From positions 1 to 58,403 of the forward strand of contig NZ_JAVKPH010000026.1 of assembly GCF_031432425.1 (NCBI RefSeq): DNA of 58,403 nt, written 5' to 3'. Position numbers and translations under genes: made by a program. This document shows positions 1-8,044 of the stretch, piece after piece. Position 1 is the stretch's first letter. The number at the start of each line of letters is the position of its first letter. The notes beneath the pieces are model-generated. The model did no database searches and was not told the DNA's origin. It saw nothing but the letters and a program-made list of their open reading frames with translations. This DNA comes from Ruixingdingia sedimenti (GTDB lineage Bacteria > Pseudomonadota > Alphaproteobacteria > Rhodobacterales > Rhodobacteraceae).

Positions 1-2
1 CC

Positions 3-71
3 GCCGAAAGCTTCCTGGGCTTCATCGACATCACGTCGATCCGCCTCTGGCTCCGCCATTTGTCAACATGA
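3..71 (+). CDS. C-terminal end of a probable sugar ABC permease (partial)
   Basis: Only the last 22 codons are inside the window, ending in TGA at 69-71. The tail is hydrophobic and aromatic (ends ...IRLWLRHLST). The next gene, 21 bases on, is a sugar-type ABC ATPase, and no permease follows it, so an upstream permease is the natural guess. The tail could instead belong to another transporter subunit; this is inferred from context rather than from a recognised motif. Confidence 0.4.
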   Translation, partial: AESFLGFIDITSIRLWLRHLST

Positions 72-92
72 CCTAGAGAGGGGCGGCCCGAG

Positions 93-1628
93 ATGAATAT
101 CGCTGCAACAGAGTCGCGTGAAACCCGGACGCAGGCCGCGAATGCCCTGCTGGTCATGCGCAACGTCACCAAGGAATACCACGGCGTCCCTGCGATCCGC
201 GACGTCACCTTCACCCTGCGCGAGGGCGAATGCCATGCCCTTTTGGGCGAGAACGGCGCCGGCAAGTCGACGCTGACCAAGATGCTGTCGGGCGTGACCA
301 CCCCCACGCGGGGCGAGATCTTCCTGAACGGGCAGAAGGTGACGATCAACTCGCCGATGGATGCGCGGCGGTTGGGCATCGTCATGGTGTTTCAGGAAAC
401 CAGCATGGTGCCCTCGATGACCGTGGCGCAGAACCTGTTTCTGGGCGACGAAAAGGCGTTCAACCGGATGCGGCCGCTGAACATCGCGGCGCAGGTCTTT
501 CTGAACTCGCTGAACTTCGACGTCGATCCGCTGGCCATGGTGTCCACCCTCGGCGCCGCCAAGCGCCAGATGGTCGAGATCGCCCGCGCCGTGCGCCAGA
601 ACGCCCGCATCATCATTTTCGACGAACCTACCGCCTCGCTGACGCCGGAGGAAAAGGGGCATTTCTTCGCCCTGATCTCGCGGCTGCGGGAACGCGGGAT
701 CTCGATCACCTTCATCAGCCACGCGCTGGAAGAGGCGCTGGACATCGCCGACCGCATCACCGTCCTGCGCGACGGGCAGCATGTCGTCACCGACGACGTG
801 GCGAATTTCGACCGCGACCGCATCATCCGCTCGATGGTCGGGCGCGAATTGTCGGGCGAGCTTTACGGCCATGCCGACCGGCAGTTGCGCCAGCGCGGCG
901 AAGAACGGCTGAGCGTCAGCAACCTGTCGATGGGACGGATCGTGCGCAACAGCTCGTTCACCGTCTATGCCGGCCAGATCACCGGCATGTTCGGCCTGAT
1001 CGGGTCGGGCCGGACCGAGACGGCCAAGATCGTCTCGGGCCTGCTGAAGCGCAACTTCTTCTACGGCGGGCAGGTGCTGCTGGACGGCCGGCCGGTGCGC
1101 TACCGCGTGCCGCGCAGCGCCGTCAGGGACGGCATCGTCTATGTGACCGAGGACCGCAAGGTCGAGGGGTTCTTCGAAACCATGTCGATCGGCGACAACT
1201 TTCTGGTCAGCAAGCTGGCGGCCACGCGGGGGGCGCCGCTCATCAACCTGGCCGAGGCGCGGACGCTTTACGAATTCTGGAAACAGCGCCTGTCGATCCG
1301 GGCGATCAGCGACGCCGCCAAGGTGATCGAACTGTCGGGGGGCAACCAGCAGAAGGTGGTGATCGCCAAGGCGCTGTTGCAGCGGCCCCGGCTGATCATC
1401 TTCGACGAACCCACGCGCGGCGTGGACGTGGGCGCCATCGCCGAAATCCACCAGTTCATCAACCAGCTGGCCGATGACGGGATGGCGGTGGTGCTGATCT
1501 CTTCCTACCTGCCGGAGATCCTGAACCTGTCCGACCGGATCCTTGTAACCCATGCCGGCCGGGTGGTCGAGGAATTCGACCCGATCGAGGCGACCGAGGA
1601 AAGTATCATGTACGCGGCGATCCACTGA
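93..1628 (+). CDS. Sugar ABC transporter ATP-binding protein (RbsA/XylG/MglA type)
   Basis: This 511-residue protein has two fused ABC ATPase domains, the usual layout and length of the carbohydrate-uptake ATPases that power one permease dimer at the inner membrane. Domain 1 has Walker A GENGAGKST at residues 52-60 and Walker B IIIFDEPTASLT. Its signature is degenerate (LGAAKRQ in place of LSGGQ), as is common in this family. Domain 2 has the typical degenerate P-loop (IGSGRTETAK), an intact signature LSGGNQQK and Walker B LIIFDEPTRGVD. A GAGAGGGG-like ribosome site precedes the ATG. The substrate cannot be read from the ATPase. A hydrophobic protein end lies directly upstream, consistent with a transport operon of which only the last genes are seen here. 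Confidence 0.9.
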   Translation: MNIAATESRETRTQAANALLVMRNVTKEYHGVPAIRDVTFTLREGECHALLGENGAGKSTLTKMLSGVTTPTRGEIFLNGQKVTINSPMDARRLGIVMVFQETSMVPSMTVAQNLFLGDEKAFNRMRPLNIAAQVFLNSLNFDVDPLAMVSTLGAAKRQMVEIARAVRQNARIIIFDEPTASLTPEEKGHFFALISRLRERGISITFISHALEEALDIADRITVLRDGQHVVTDDVANFDRDRIIRSMVGRELSGELYGHADRQLRQRGEERLSVSNLSMGRIVRNSSFTVYAGQITGMFGLIGSGRTETAKIVSGLLKRNFFYGGQVLLDGRPVRYRVPRSAVRDGIVYVTEDRKVEGFFETMSIGDNFLVSKLAATRGAPLINLAEARTLYEFWKQRLSIRAISDAAKVIELSGGNQQKVVIAKALLQRPRLIIFDEPTRGVDVGAIAEIHQFINQLADDGMAVVLISSYLPEILNLSDRILVTHAGRVVEEFDPIEATEESIMYAAIH

Positions 1629-1738
1629 GGGCATGGCGCGCCCTGCCGGATTGCCATTCTTTCCCGGCGCCGTCCGGCAGCGTTGAAATCGCGGGCGATC
1701 TTCGGTACTGGCGCGGCTTGCGGCAGCAGGAGGCGCGC

Positions 1739-3565
1739 ATGACCACCGATCTGGGCATCGTTCTGGCGCTGCTGCTGGCGACCATCGGGATGTTCGCGCT
1801 GAACCGGCCGCGGATGGATGCGGTGGCGCTGATCATGGTCGTGGCGCTGCCCCTTTCCGGCGTGATCGGGGTCGATGCGGCGCTGGCGGGGTTCAGCGAC
1901 CCCAACGTCATCCTGATCGCCGCGCTGTTCGTGGTGGGCGAGGCGCTGGTGCGCACCGGGGTGGCGCAGCGGGTGGGCGATCTGCTGATGCGTTCCGCCG
2001 GTGCGTCCGAGGCGCGGCTGATCGTGCTGCTGATGGTGCTGGTCGCGGGGATCGGCGCGTTCATGAGCTCTACCGGCGTCGTCGCGATCTTCATCCCCAT
2101 CGTGCTGCGGATCGCGGCCCATTCGGGCATTCCCGCCGGGCGGCTGATGATGCCGCTGTCGGTCGCGGCGCTGATCAGCGGGATGATGACGCTGGTCGCC
2201 ACCGCGCCGAACCTTGTCATCGACAGCCTGCTGCGGCGCGAGGGGCTGGCGGGTTTCGGCTTTTTCGCCTTCACGCCCTTCGGGGTGCCGGTGCTGGCGC
2301 TGGCGATCGGGTGGATGCTGGTCGCGCGCCGCTGGCTGGCGCGCGGGGCGGTGGCGGCGCCGGGCGGGCGGCCGCGGCTGGCCGACTGGATCGACGCCTA
2401 CGGGCTGGCAGACCGCGAATTCCGTATCCGCATCGGCGCGGGTTCGGCCCTGGCGGGGCGGCGGCTCGACCAGCTGTCGCTGCGCGCGACCGAGGGCGTG
2501 AACATCCTCGGGGTCGAACGGCGCGCGGGCTATGGCCAGCGGCTGATCCATCCCGCCGCCGATACCGTGTTGCAGCCGGGGGATGTGCTGTTTCTCGACG
2601 TGATCGGCAAGGGCGCGGATGTGGACCGGATCTGCGCCAGCCTCGACCTGACGCGGCTGCCGATGTCGGGGCGGTATTTCAGCGACCATGCGCAGGACAT
2701 CGGCATGGTGGAACTGATGCTGCCCCCCGACTCGCCGCTGGTGGGGCAAAGCCCGGTGGCGGTGCGGTTCCGGTCCGTCTTCGGGCTCGCCATCGTCGGG
2801 ATGCGCCGCGACAACCGGCCGGTCGAGGGGCCGGTGGCAGAGGTGCCGATGCGGGTGGGCGACATCCTGCTGGCGGTCGGGCCGTGGAAGGCGATCCGCA
2901 ACCTGATGCGGCGGCGCGACCTGATCGTGCTGAGCCTGCCGGCGGAACTCGACGAGGTGATCGAGGCCCCGGGCCGCGCCCTGCCGGCGGTGGCGATCCT
3001 GGCGGGGGTGGTGGTGCTGATGGTCAGCGGCGTGGTGCCGAACGTTCTGGCGGCGCTGGCGGGCTGTCTGGCTCTTGGCCTCTTCGGCTGCATCGACATG
3101 GCGGGGGCCTATCGCGCGATCCACTGGCAGACGCTGGTGCTGATCGTGGGGATGCTGCCCTTTTCCGCCGCGCTGCAGGCCACCGGCGGGGTGGCGCTGG
3201 CGGCAGAGGGGATGATGTGGCTGATCGGCACCGCCGGGCCGCGCACGGCGCTGGCGGCGGTGTTCGTGCTGACGGTGGTCATGGGGCTTTTCATCTCCAA
3301 CACCGCGACGGCTGTGCTGGTGGGGCCGGTGGCGCTGGCGGTCGCGGCGGAACTGGGGGTTTCGCCCTGGCCCTTCGCGATGACGGTGGCGCTGGCGGCA
3401 TCCTCGGCGTTCCTGACGCCGGTGTCCTCGCCGGTCAACATGCTGGTCGTCGGCCCCGGCAACTACCGTTTCGCCGATTTCCTGCGCGTGGGCCTGCCGC
3501 TCGCCGTGATCGTGCTGGTGGTGGCGGTGGCGCTGGTGCCGCTGGTGTTTCCGTTCGGGGCCTAG
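1739..3565 (+). CDS. SLC13/DASS-like permease with central TrkA-C (RCK_C) domains
   Basis: A 608-residue membrane protein. Hydrophobic segments cover about residues 1-200 and 410-608. Between them lies a soluble block of two TrkA-C-like domains (about 215-290 and 305-385), the second ending VGDILLAVGPWKAI. This split arrangement is the one known for SLC13-type permeases with inserted RCK_C modules. Transmembrane motifs include FMSSTGVVAIFIP in the first half and FISNTATAVLVGPVAL in the second, the internally repeated substrate-binding motif of the ion-transporter superfamily. The start was chosen at 1739 because a clean AGGAGG lies at 1728-1733, 5 bases upstream; an in-frame start at 1718 lacks that support. 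The substrate is unknown. The gene ends 4 bases into a convergent small gene. Confidence 0.85.
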   Translation: MTTDLGIVLALLLATIGMFALNRPRMDAVALIMVVALPLSGVIGVDAALAGFSDPNVILIAALFVVGEALVRTGVAQRVGDLLMRSAGASEARLIVLLMVLVAGIGAFMSSTGVVAIFIPIVLRIAAHSGIPAGRLMMPLSVAALISGMMTLVATAPNLVIDSLLRREGLAGFGFFAFTPFGVPVLALAIGWMLVARRWLARGAVAAPGGRPRLADWIDAYGLADREFRIRIGAGSALAGRRLDQLSLRATEGVNILGVERRAGYGQRLIHPAADTVLQPGDVLFLDVIGKGADVDRICASLDLTRLPMSGRYFSDHAQDIGMVELMLPPDSPLVGQSPVAVRFRSVFGLAIVGMRRDNRPVEGPVAEVPMRVGDILLAVGPWKAIRNLMRRRDLIVLSLPAELDEVIEAPGRALPAVAILAGVVVLMVSGVVPNVLAALAGCLALGLFGCIDMAGAYRAIHWQTLVLIVGMLPFSAALQATGGVALAAEGMMWLIGTAGPRTALAAVFVLTVVMGLFISNTATAVLVGPVALAVAAELGVSPWPFAMTVALAASSAFLTPVSSPVNMLVVGPGNYRFADFLRVGLPLAVIVLVVAVALVPLVFPFGA

Positions 3566-3639
3566 AAGATCCCGGTCACGTACAGCAGGATGATGACCAC
3601 GATCGGAACGCCGAGCAGCCAGGCAATGATGCCCTTCAT
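3562..3639 (-). CDS. 25-residue single-span membrane peptide
   Basis: A very short gene, preceded on the minus strand by a strong AAGGAG ribosome site about 6 bases before the ATG. The peptide begins MKGIIAWLLGVPIVV and is almost entirely one hydrophobic helix ending YVTGIF. Its stop codon (TAG) overlaps the stop of the convergent permease by 3 bases. The good ribosome site and purely membrane-spanning composition argue for a real protein. I believe similar tiny membrane proteins occur in related genomes but cannot verify it here. No function is proposed. Confidence 0.6.
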   Translation of the reverse strand: MKGIIAWLLGVPIVVIILLYVTGIF

Positions 3640-4016
3640 GGGTTTCTCCTTTCGATGCGGCGACATGGCCGCAGGACCGAGTGTGACACCACGGCCCCCT
3701 TGGCGCCACCGGCAGCGCGGGCGGTGGCAGATTCCTGCCATGCCGCGCCGCCGCAGGCAAAAATCCGCCGCGGTGCAGCATCGGGGGCGGGGTGTCCTGC
3801 GCGGGGCTTGCAAGGGATTGAGGTTGCAGGAAAATTCCTCTTCCTGCGGTTGCATCCGCGGCTTTCGGCGCGGGTTCGTTCGCAGCGTCGCCCGCATCCT
3901 TCGTCCGCAGCGCGGGAAAATTTCGCCCCCCGATTGCGCCGCGGCGGGGGCTTCTGCTGGCGTCTTTTCGCGTGATGTAGCATATGTGGACGGGATTTTG
4001 ATGGCGGAGGGCGGTT
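3640..4016. other. Intergenic region without a convincing gene
   Basis: These 377 bases separate the minus-strand small peptide from the plus-strand rml operon, so the region should hold both promoters. I see no convincing coding frame and no clear -35/-10 pair. A small inverted repeat (CAGGAA...TTCCTG, near 3825-3845) and an AT-richer stretch around 3960-3995 (TAGCAT, ATATG) just upstream of the first rml gene are the only notable marks. Confidence 0.5.
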
Positions 4017-4616
4017 TTGCGTATCTTTGGCACGGCTTTGGACGGTGTTGTTGTTTTCGTTCCGCGTCGTTTTGGTGATGCGCGCGGCTATTTTTCCGAA
4101 ACCTGGTCCCGGCGCGTTCTGGCGGGGCTGGGGGTCGATCTGGACTTCGTGCAGGACAACCAGTCGCTGTCGCGCACGGTGGGGACGGTGCGGGGCCTGC
4201 ATTTCCAGCGCCCGCCGCATGCGCAGGCCAAGCTGGTGCGCGTGGGGCGCGGGCGGATCCTGGATGTCGCGGTGGATATCCGGGTGGGCTCGCCGACCTA
4301 TGGCAAATGGGTGGGGGTGGAACTGTCGGCCGAGGACGGGCGGCAGTTGTTGATCCCGGCGGGGTTCCTGCACGGCTTCGTCACGCGCGAACCCGACACC
4401 GAAGTGATCTACAAATGCTCCGACTACTACGCGCCCGATTGCGACGGTGCGGTGCGCTTTGACGACCCCGGCATCGGCGTGGACTGGGGGATCGCGCCGG
4501 GCGATGCGGTGCTGTCGGACAAGGACCGGGCGGCGCCCCTGCTGCGCGATCTGGACAACCCGTTCCGCTATGCGGGCCCCTTCGCCTATTCCGCGGGGCT
4601 GGAGGCGCTGGCATGA
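4017..4616 (+). CDS. rfbC: dTDP-4-dehydrorhamnose 3,5-epimerase
   Basis: This 199-residue protein catalyses the third step of dTDP-L-rhamnose synthesis in the cytoplasm. The RmlC cupin fold shows in SETWSR (about 27-32), the active-site histidine in VRGLHFQ (His62), ILDVAVDIR (81-89), PAGFLHGF (114-121) and the tyrosine of EVIYKCSDYY. Length is close to the family's usual 180-200. The start is a TTG at 4017, supported by GGAGG at 4006-4010, 6 bases upstream; no in-frame ATG is better placed. It opens a chain of overlapping genes, its stop overlapping the next ATG by 4 bases. The nonstandard start may keep initiation low. Confidence 0.93.
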   Translation: MRIFGTALDGVVVFVPRRFGDARGYFSETWSRRVLAGLGVDLDFVQDNQSLSRTVGTVRGLHFQRPPHAQAKLVRVGRGRILDVAVDIRVGSPTYGKWVGVELSAEDGRQLLIPAGFLHGFVTREPDTEVIYKCSDYYAPDCDGAVRFDDPGIGVDWGIAPGDAVLSDKDRAAPLLRDLDNPFRYAGPFAYSAGLEALA

Positions 4617-5662
4617 AGATCCTGGTGACGGGGGGCGCGGGGTTCATCGGTTCGGCGGTGGTGCGGCTCGCGGTGGCGCGGGGGCACCATGTGGTGAACC
4701 TCGACGCGCTGACCTATGCCGCCTGCCTCGACAACGTGGCCTCGGTCGCGGACAGCCCGCTTTACGTTTTCGAACATGCCGACATCCGCGACCGCGCCGC
4801 GCTCGACCGTATCTTCGCCGCGCATCGCCCTGATGCGGTGATGCATCTTGCGGCGGAAAGCCATGTGGACAGGTCCATCGACGGGCCCGGCGACTTCATC
4901 GAAACGAACATCACCGGCACCTACCAGATGCTGGAGGCCGCGCGCGCACACTGGACCCGCGAGGGCCGGCCCGCAGGGTTCCGTTTCCACCATATCTCGA
5001 CCGACGAGGTGTTCGGGTCGCTGCCCCCCGACCCGTCGGTCAAGTTCACCGAAGACACGCCCTACGACCCGCGCAGCCCCTATTCGGCGTCGAAGGCGGC
5101 CAGCGACCATCTGGTGCGCGCCTGGCACGAAACCTACGGCCTGCCGGTGGTGCTGACCAATTGTTCCAACAACTACGGCCCCTTCCATTTCCCCGAGAAA
5201 CTGGTGCCCGTGATCATCCTCAACGCGCTGGCGGGCAAGCCGCTGCCGATCTATGGCGACGGCACGAATATCCGCGACTGGCTGTTCGTCGAGGATCACG
5301 CCGATGCGCTGCTGCTGGTGGTGGAAAAGGGGCAGGTCGGGCGCAGCTACAACATCGGCGGCGACAACGAGCGCACGAACCTCGAACTGGTGCGCGCCCT
5401 CTGCGCGATCCTCGACCGGCTGCGGCCCAAGGCCGGGGGGTCCTATGCCGACCAGATCACCTTCGTGACCGACCGCCCCGGCCATGACGCCCGCTATGCG
5501 ATCGATGCCGCGCGGATCCGCGCCGAACTGGGCTGGCAGCCCTCGGTCACGGTGGAAGAGGGGCTGGAGCGCACCGTCCGCTGGTATCTCGACAACGCGC
5601 CATGGTGGCGCGCGTTGCAGGGGCGCCGGGGCGTGGGCGAACGTCTGGGGGTGAAGGCATGA
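4613..5662 (+). CDS. rfbB: dTDP-glucose 4,6-dehydratase
   Basis: A 349-residue extended short-chain dehydrogenase making dTDP-4-keto-6-deoxyglucose from dTDP-glucose, the second step of rhamnose activation. It has the NAD-binding GGAGFIGS at 7-14, HLAAESHVDRSI after strand 4, the catalytic TDE at 130-132 and the YxxxK pair (Tyr157, Lys161) in YSASK. The substrate-binding NNYGPFHFPEKL motif is intact. The ATG overlaps the rfbC stop (ATGA), implying translational coupling. The stop in turn overlaps a methyltransferase start. Confidence 0.96.
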   Translation: MKILVTGGAGFIGSAVVRLAVARGHHVVNLDALTYAACLDNVASVADSPLYVFEHADIRDRAALDRIFAAHRPDAVMHLAAESHVDRSIDGPGDFIETNITGTYQMLEAARAHWTREGRPAGFRFHHISTDEVFGSLPPDPSVKFTEDTPYDPRSPYSASKAASDHLVRAWHETYGLPVVLTNCSNNYGPFHFPEKLVPVIILNALAGKPLPIYGDGTNIRDWLFVEDHADALLLVVEKGQVGRSYNIGGDNERTNLELVRALCAILDRLRPKAGGSYADQITFVTDRPGHDARYAIDAARIRAELGWQPSVTVEEGLERTVRWYLDNAPWWRALQGRRGVGERLGVKA

Positions 5663-6471
5663 GCGATCCGCTGCTGTCCTGGGACTATCTCAACGACCGG
5701 GGCCGCACGGCGCTGATGGAACGCCATGCCGGCGCGGCGGTGGAAGGCCGGATGCCCTGGGACTGGACGCGGGCGCCCTTCAACCGGGTGGCGCTGGTCA
5801 ACCGGGTGGTGTGGAACTGGCCCGGCTGCCGCTATCTGGAAATCGGCTGCGACAAGGACGTGCTGTTCCACGCGGTGCCGCTGTCCGAAAAGACCGGGGT
5901 GGATCCGGTGCAGGGCGGCAACCGGCGGATGACCTCGGATGCGTTCTTCGCCGGCAACGACCGGCAGTTCGACGTGATCTTCATCGACGGGCTGCACGAA
6001 TACGACCAGATCCGCCGCGACGTGATCCATGCGCTGGCGGCGCTGGCGCCGGGGGGCTGGATCCTGCTGCACGACCTGCTGCCGCAGGACTGGAAACAGG
6101 CGCATGTCCCGCGCTTGCAGGGCGAATGGACCGGCGATGTGTGGAAGGTGGCCTTCGACCTGATGGCGAGCGAGGGGCTCGACTTCCGCATCGTGGCCAT
6201 CGACCACGGCGTGGGGGTGGTGCGCCGCAAGCCGGGGGCGGGGGATGCGGGGCTTTCCCCGCCCGTGGCGGGCCTGCCCGAGGCGGGGTTCGACTGGTTT
6301 CTGGACCGCTGGCGCAGCCTGCCGCTGATCGACTGGCCCCGCGCCCGGGCCTGGATCGCCGCCGCCCACCGCAACGGCCCGGCGGAACCCCCGGAACCGG
6401 GCGGGGCCGGGACGGGACTGGCGGCGCCCGGCAAGACCGGAACGGGCGAGGCGGACGGGGACCGCGCATGA
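5659..6471 (+). CDS. Class I SAM-dependent methyltransferase inside the rml operon
   Basis: A 270-residue protein with a Rossmann methyltransferase pattern: motif I YLEIGCDKDVLF, an acidic strand DVIFIDGLHEYDQ and the following helix and strand GGWILLHDLLP. This resembles Methyltransf_24-type enzymes found beside sugar-nucleotide and glycosyltransferase genes. The start at 5659 overlaps the rfbB stop as ATGA; upstream in-frame starts lie inside rfbB. The C-terminal 35 residues are Gly/Pro/Ala-rich and look disordered. By position it probably methylates a sugar of the polysaccharide or a precursor, but no acceptor motif can be read. Confidence 0.8.
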   Translation: MSDPLLSWDYLNDRGRTALMERHAGAAVEGRMPWDWTRAPFNRVALVNRVVWNWPGCRYLEIGCDKDVLFHAVPLSEKTGVDPVQGGNRRMTSDAFFAGNDRQFDVIFIDGLHEYDQIRRDVIHALAALAPGGWILLHDLLPQDWKQAHVPRLQGEWTGDVWKVAFDLMASEGLDFRIVAIDHGVGVVRRKPGAGDAGLSPPVAGLPEAGFDWFLDRWRSLPLIDWPRARAWIAAAHRNGPAEPPEPGGAGTGLAAPGKTGTGEADGDRA

Positions 6472-7184
6472 CACGGCGCCTTTACCTGCATGTGGGCACC
6501 CACAAGACGGGCACGACCTCGGTGCAGGCGGTGCTGACGCATCAGGCGGCGGACCTGCGGGCGCGCGGGGTGGAACCGGCGCTCGACGCCCGCGGCCGCG
6601 CCAATCTGGCGGGGCTGGCGCATCTGTTCATCCGCCCCGGGTTGCGGACGCCGCGGCGGTTGCAGGATCCCGCAGGCGCGGCCTGGGGCCCCGGGGAACT
6701 GGCGGCCTGGCGGCAGGGGGTGCGCGGATCGGCCTGCGCGACCCATCTGATCAGCACCGAGGCTTTCTGCTTTCTGCGCACCCCGGCCGAGGCTGCGGCC
6801 CTGTGCACGGAACTGGGCGGAGTGTTCGACGAGATCCGCCCGATCCTCGTGTTGCGGCAGGAAGCGGCCTGGCGGCAATCCTGGCTGGCGCAGTTGCAGC
6901 GGATGGGGCTGTCCGAACGGATCGCGGCAGAGCCCGAGGCCAGCCGGATCACCGCCGCCTGGTATTTCGACCGCGAGGCGATCCGCAGTTTCTGGGAGGG
7001 GATCGGCCCCACCGCCTGTATCGACTACGATGCCGAAATGGCGGCGCAGGGGACGATCCTGCCGGCGGTGCTGCGCGCGGCGGGGCTGGCGGATCTGCAA
7101 CCCGCCTGCGGCTGGTGGCTGAACCCGTCCGAGGGCGGGCCGACAAGACCGGCCGGAAGGACGACGAAAAGGATGGCGCAATGA
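6468..7184 (+). CDS. Sulfotransferase-like P-loop protein, copy 1
   Basis: A 238-residue protein opening MTRRLYLHVGTHKTGTTS, the 5'-phosphosulfate-binding P-loop (HxGxxKTGTTS) of bacterial PAPS-dependent sulfotransferases. A later segment RPILVLRQEAAWRQSWLAQLQ corresponds to the 3'-phosphate-binding strand and helix (strand, then Arg, then Ser). The start overlaps the methyltransferase stop (ATGA), and its own stop overlaps rfbD, so it is embedded in the rhamnose operon. The likely role is sulfation of a sugar in the polysaccharide; some family members have other or no activity. At 238 residues it is shorter than the two other copies in this window. Confidence 0.75.
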   Translation: MTRRLYLHVGTHKTGTTSVQAVLTHQAADLRARGVEPALDARGRANLAGLAHLFIRPGLRTPRRLQDPAGAAWGPGELAAWRQGVRGSACATHLISTEAFCFLRTPAEAAALCTELGGVFDEIRPILVLRQEAAWRQSWLAQLQRMGLSERIAAEPEASRITAAWYFDREAIRSFWEGIGPTACIDYDAEMAAQGTILPAVLRAAGLADLQPACGWWLNPSEGGPTRPAGRTTKRMAQ

Positions 7185-8044
7185 AGCTTCTGGTATTCGG
7201 CCGCACGGGGCAGGTGGCGACGGAACTGGCGCGGCGGTTGCCCGTGGGCTGGCAGGCCGATTTCCTGGGCCGCGACCGGGCGGATCTGGCCGACCCCGCG
7301 GCCTGCGCGGCGGCGGTCATGGCGGCGGAGGCCGATGCGGTGATCAACGCCGCCGCCTGGACGGCGGTGGACAAGGCCGAGACAGAGGAAGCCGCGGCGA
7401 CCCTGGTCAACGGCGCCGCCCCCGCCGCGATGGCGCGGGCGGCGGCGGCGCGGGGGATCCCGTTCCTGCATGTGTCGACCGATTACGTTTTCGACGGCAC
7501 GGGCGACCGGCCCTGGCGGCCCGGGGATCCGACCGGCCCGCTCGGCGCCTATGGCCGGTCCAAGCTGGCCGGCGAGGACGGCGTGCGCGCCGCGGGCGGG
7601 GCGCATGCGATCCTGCGCACCTCGTGGGTGGTGTCGGCGCATGGGGCGAATTTCGTCAAGACCATGCTGCGCGTCGGGCGCGAACGCGGGGCGCTGAACG
7701 TGGTGGCCGATCAGGTGGGCGGGCCGACCCCGGCCGCGGCCATCGCCGATGCGCTGCTGGCCATCGCCGCGGCCTTCCATGCGGGGCGGGGCGTGACCGG
7801 CACCTTCCATTTCGCGGGCGCCCCCGATACCAGCTGGGCCGGTTTCGCGCGCGCGATCTTCGCGCAGGCGGGGCTGGAGGTCGCGGTGACGGATATCGCC
7901 ACCGCCGACTACCCGACCCCCGCCCGCCGCCCGGCCAATTCGCGGCTGGACTGCGCGGCGCTGACCGAAGCCTATGGCATCGCCCGGCCCGACTGGCGCG
8001 CGGGCCTCGCCGACATCCTGCACGACCTGGGAGAGAAAGCATGA
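7181..8044 (+). CDS. rfbD: dTDP-4-dehydrorhamnose reductase
   Basis: A 287-residue NADPH-dependent reductase completing dTDP-L-rhamnose synthesis. The N-terminus MKLLVFGRTGQVATEL carries the GxxGQV dinucleotide-binding turn (7-12). VINAAAWTAVDKAE, HVSTDYVFDG and the YGRSKLAGE active-site tyrosine/lysine are all present. Length fits RmlD. The ATG at 7181 overlaps the sulfotransferase stop and the gene ends overlapping rfbA, both as ATGA. Confidence 0.95.
   Translation: MKLLVFGRTGQVATELARRLPVGWQADFLGRDRADLADPAACAAAVMAAEADAVINAAAWTAVDKAETEEAAATLVNGAAPAAMARAAAARGIPFLHVSTDYVFDGTGDRPWRPGDPTGPLGAYGRSKLAGEDGVRAAGGAHAILRTSWVVSAHGANFVKTMLRVGRERGALNVVADQVGGPTPAAAIADALLAIAAAFHAGRGVTGTFHFAGAPDTSWAGFARAIFAQAGLEVAVTDIATADYPTPARRPANSRLDCAALTEAYGIARPDWRAGLADILHDLGEKA

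Noticed and set aside
1643..1680. Terminator after the sugar ABC ATPase (CTGCCGG ... CCGGCAG)
   Set aside because: The loop would be 24 bases and there is no T-run; too weak to call.
3960..4000. Promoter for the rml operon
   Set aside because: TAGCAT and an AT-richer stretch are suggestive, but no -35 at suitable spacing could be found; described only as part of the gap.
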